Shown here: one piece after another, positions 63,043 to 64,000 of the stretch
How the letters are laid out: every line of letters starts with the position of its first letter
Position numbering within the stretch: the stretch's first letter is position 1
Source: Flavobacterium piscisymbiosum
GTDB taxonomy: Bacteria > Bacteroidota > Bacteroidia > Flavobacteriales > Flavobacteriaceae
DNA: 64,000 nt
Assembly (NCBI RefSeq): GCF_020905295.1
Contig: NZ_JAJJMM010000001.1
Span: forward strand, 6,200,001 to 6,264,000
Direction of reading: 5' to 3'
Made by a program: the position numbers and the translations under genes
Notes under the pieces: model-generated
The model's input: the letters and a program-made list of their open reading frames with translations, nothing else
Told to the model about the DNA's origin: nothing
Database searches by the model: none

Positions 63043-64000
63043 ATGAAACGTTCAGAACAGTTATCGAAACTAAAAGACACTGAAAAGTGGGATGTAATTG
63101 TAATAGGAGGCGGAGCAAGCGGTTTAGGAACTGCTCTTGACGCAGCAAGCAGAGGCTACAAAACAATTTTGGTCGAAGCAGTAGATTTCGCCAAAGGAAC
63201 TTCAAGCCGAAGCACAAAATTAGTTCACGGTGGTGTACGCTACTTAGAACAAGGAGACGTGCACTTAGTAAGAGAAGCTCTTAAAGAAAGAGGTTTAATG
63301 GCACAAAATGCCGGGCACTTAGTAAAAAACCAATCCTTTGTAATTCCTAATTACAATTGGTGGGGCGGTTATTTTTACACTATTGGTTTAACCATTTATG
63401 ATTTATTGGCCGGACGTTTGAGTTTGGGCCGTTCAAAATATATTTCGAAAAGAAAAACAATCGAAATGCTTCCTAACGTACAGGAAAAAGGTTTATCAAG
63501 CGGTGTGATTTATCATGACGGACAATTTGATGATTCGCGACTTGCCATAAATATTGCTCAGACTGCAGCCGAAAAAGGCGCCTGTATTATAAATTATTGC
63601 AAAGTTGTCAATTTATTAAAAGACGATAACAATCAAGTTACCGGTGTTCAGGTGCTGGATCAGGAAAGTGGAGAAAAATATGATTTGAAAGGATCTGCTA
63701 TTATAAATGCAACGGGAGTTTTTACCAATGCGATAATGAAACTAAACGATACTGTTTATAAAAAATATATCGTTCCGAGTCAGGGAATTCATCTGGTTTT
63801 TGATAAATCATTTTTACCCGGTGATCATGCATTAATGATTCCTAAAACAAGTGACGGCAGAGTTTTGTTTGCTGTGCCATGGCATAACCGAATCGTAGTA
63901 GGAACAACAGATACATTAATCAAAAAACAAAGCTTAGAGCCTATTGCCTTAGAAAGCGAAATTGAATTTGTACTGGAAACAGCACAACGCTTTTTAGCAA
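63043..64000 (+). CDS. glpD: Glycerol-3-phosphate dehydrogenase (FAD), 5' part
   Basis: The frame runs from ATG 63043 off the window (319 codons seen). The FAD motif VIVIGGGASGLGTALDAASRG (first 20 residues), TSSRSTKLVHGGVRYL and ATGVFTNAI are typical of GlpD/GlpA. It oxidises glycerol-3-phosphate to dihydroxyacetone phosphate at the membrane. Divergent from the GlpR-like regulator. Confidence 0.93.
   Translation, partial: MKRSEQLSKLKDTEKWDVIVIGGGASGLGTALDAASRGYKTILVEAVDFAKGTSSRSTKLVHGGVRYLEQGDVHLVREALKERGLMAQNAGHLVKNQSFVIPNYNWWGGYFYTIGLTIYDLLAGRLSLGRSKYISKRKTIEMLPNVQEKGLSSGVIYHDGQFDDSRLAINIAQTAAEKGACIINYCKVVNLLKDDNNQVTGVQVLDQESGEKYDLKGSAIINATGVFTNAIMKLNDTVYKKYIVPSQGIHLVFDKSFLPGDHALMIPKTSDGRVLFAVPWHNRIVVGTTDTLIKKQSLEPIALESEIEFVLETAQRFLA

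Overview
The window looks like a Bacteroidota chromosome segment, most likely Flavobacterium or a close relative. It is AT-rich, has many lipoproteins with a short S-C lipobox, shows the Bacteroidota promoter -7 element TAnnTTTG, and carries typical flavobacterial families: TPR-containing sensor kinases, a DUF6438 protein, split YeeE/YedE transporters and an MBL-rhodanese protein. Several families of short palindromic dispersed repeats sit between genes. No rRNA, tRNA or CRISPR array was seen.

Layout. 1-7.6 kb is a restriction island: a RAYT-type transposase fragment with its REP palindromes, hsdS and hsdM without hsdR, then mcrB-mcrC. 7.6-17.1 kb holds a Na+/H+ antiporter, a large MscS-type channel, and a response regulator paired with a 1326-residue multi-PAS kinase. 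17.1-32.3 kb holds two paralogous modules, each a tiny secreted lipoprotein followed by a periplasmic-TPR sensor kinase; the first also has a response regulator. Between them lie an operon of six small or unusual genes (including a TerB-like protein, a four-helix membrane coiled-coil protein and a VWA-like lipoprotein), an HsdR-N-like nuclease and a GH1 glucosidase. 32.4-42.4 kb holds a divergent nucleotidase/DeoR pair, a Tet(X)-like monooxygenase with an AraC-type regulator, and an RND efflux operon. 42.6-49.9 kb is mostly housekeeping and secreted proteins, plus one nonsense-mutated pseudogene. 50-61.7 kb holds a Crp/Fnr regulator, sulfur-handling genes (TSUP, rhodanese, MBL-rhodanese, YeeE/YedE pair), cytochrome bd oxidase and an HD hydrolase. 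The window ends with a divergent GlpR-like regulator and the 5' part of glpD.

How the genes may work together. Three promoters, in front of mcrBC (3787), the six-gene operon (21788) and the HsdR-N-like nuclease (25250), share one architecture: an inverted repeat TAYGG-N4-CCRTA, exactly 22 bp, then TAnnTTTG. Related sites lie in the leaders of both lipoprotein/TPR-kinase modules. This suggests that the TPR kinase/response regulator system controls a small regulon that includes a McrBC restriction system, a second nuclease and the TerB/VWA-like operon. A second architecture, GTRAY-N4-GTYAC, 22 bp, then (T/C)ACCTTTG, precedes the TSUP gene and the MBL-rhodanese operon and probably marks the sulfur regulon of the adjacent Crp-family protein. 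These links are inferred from sequence only.
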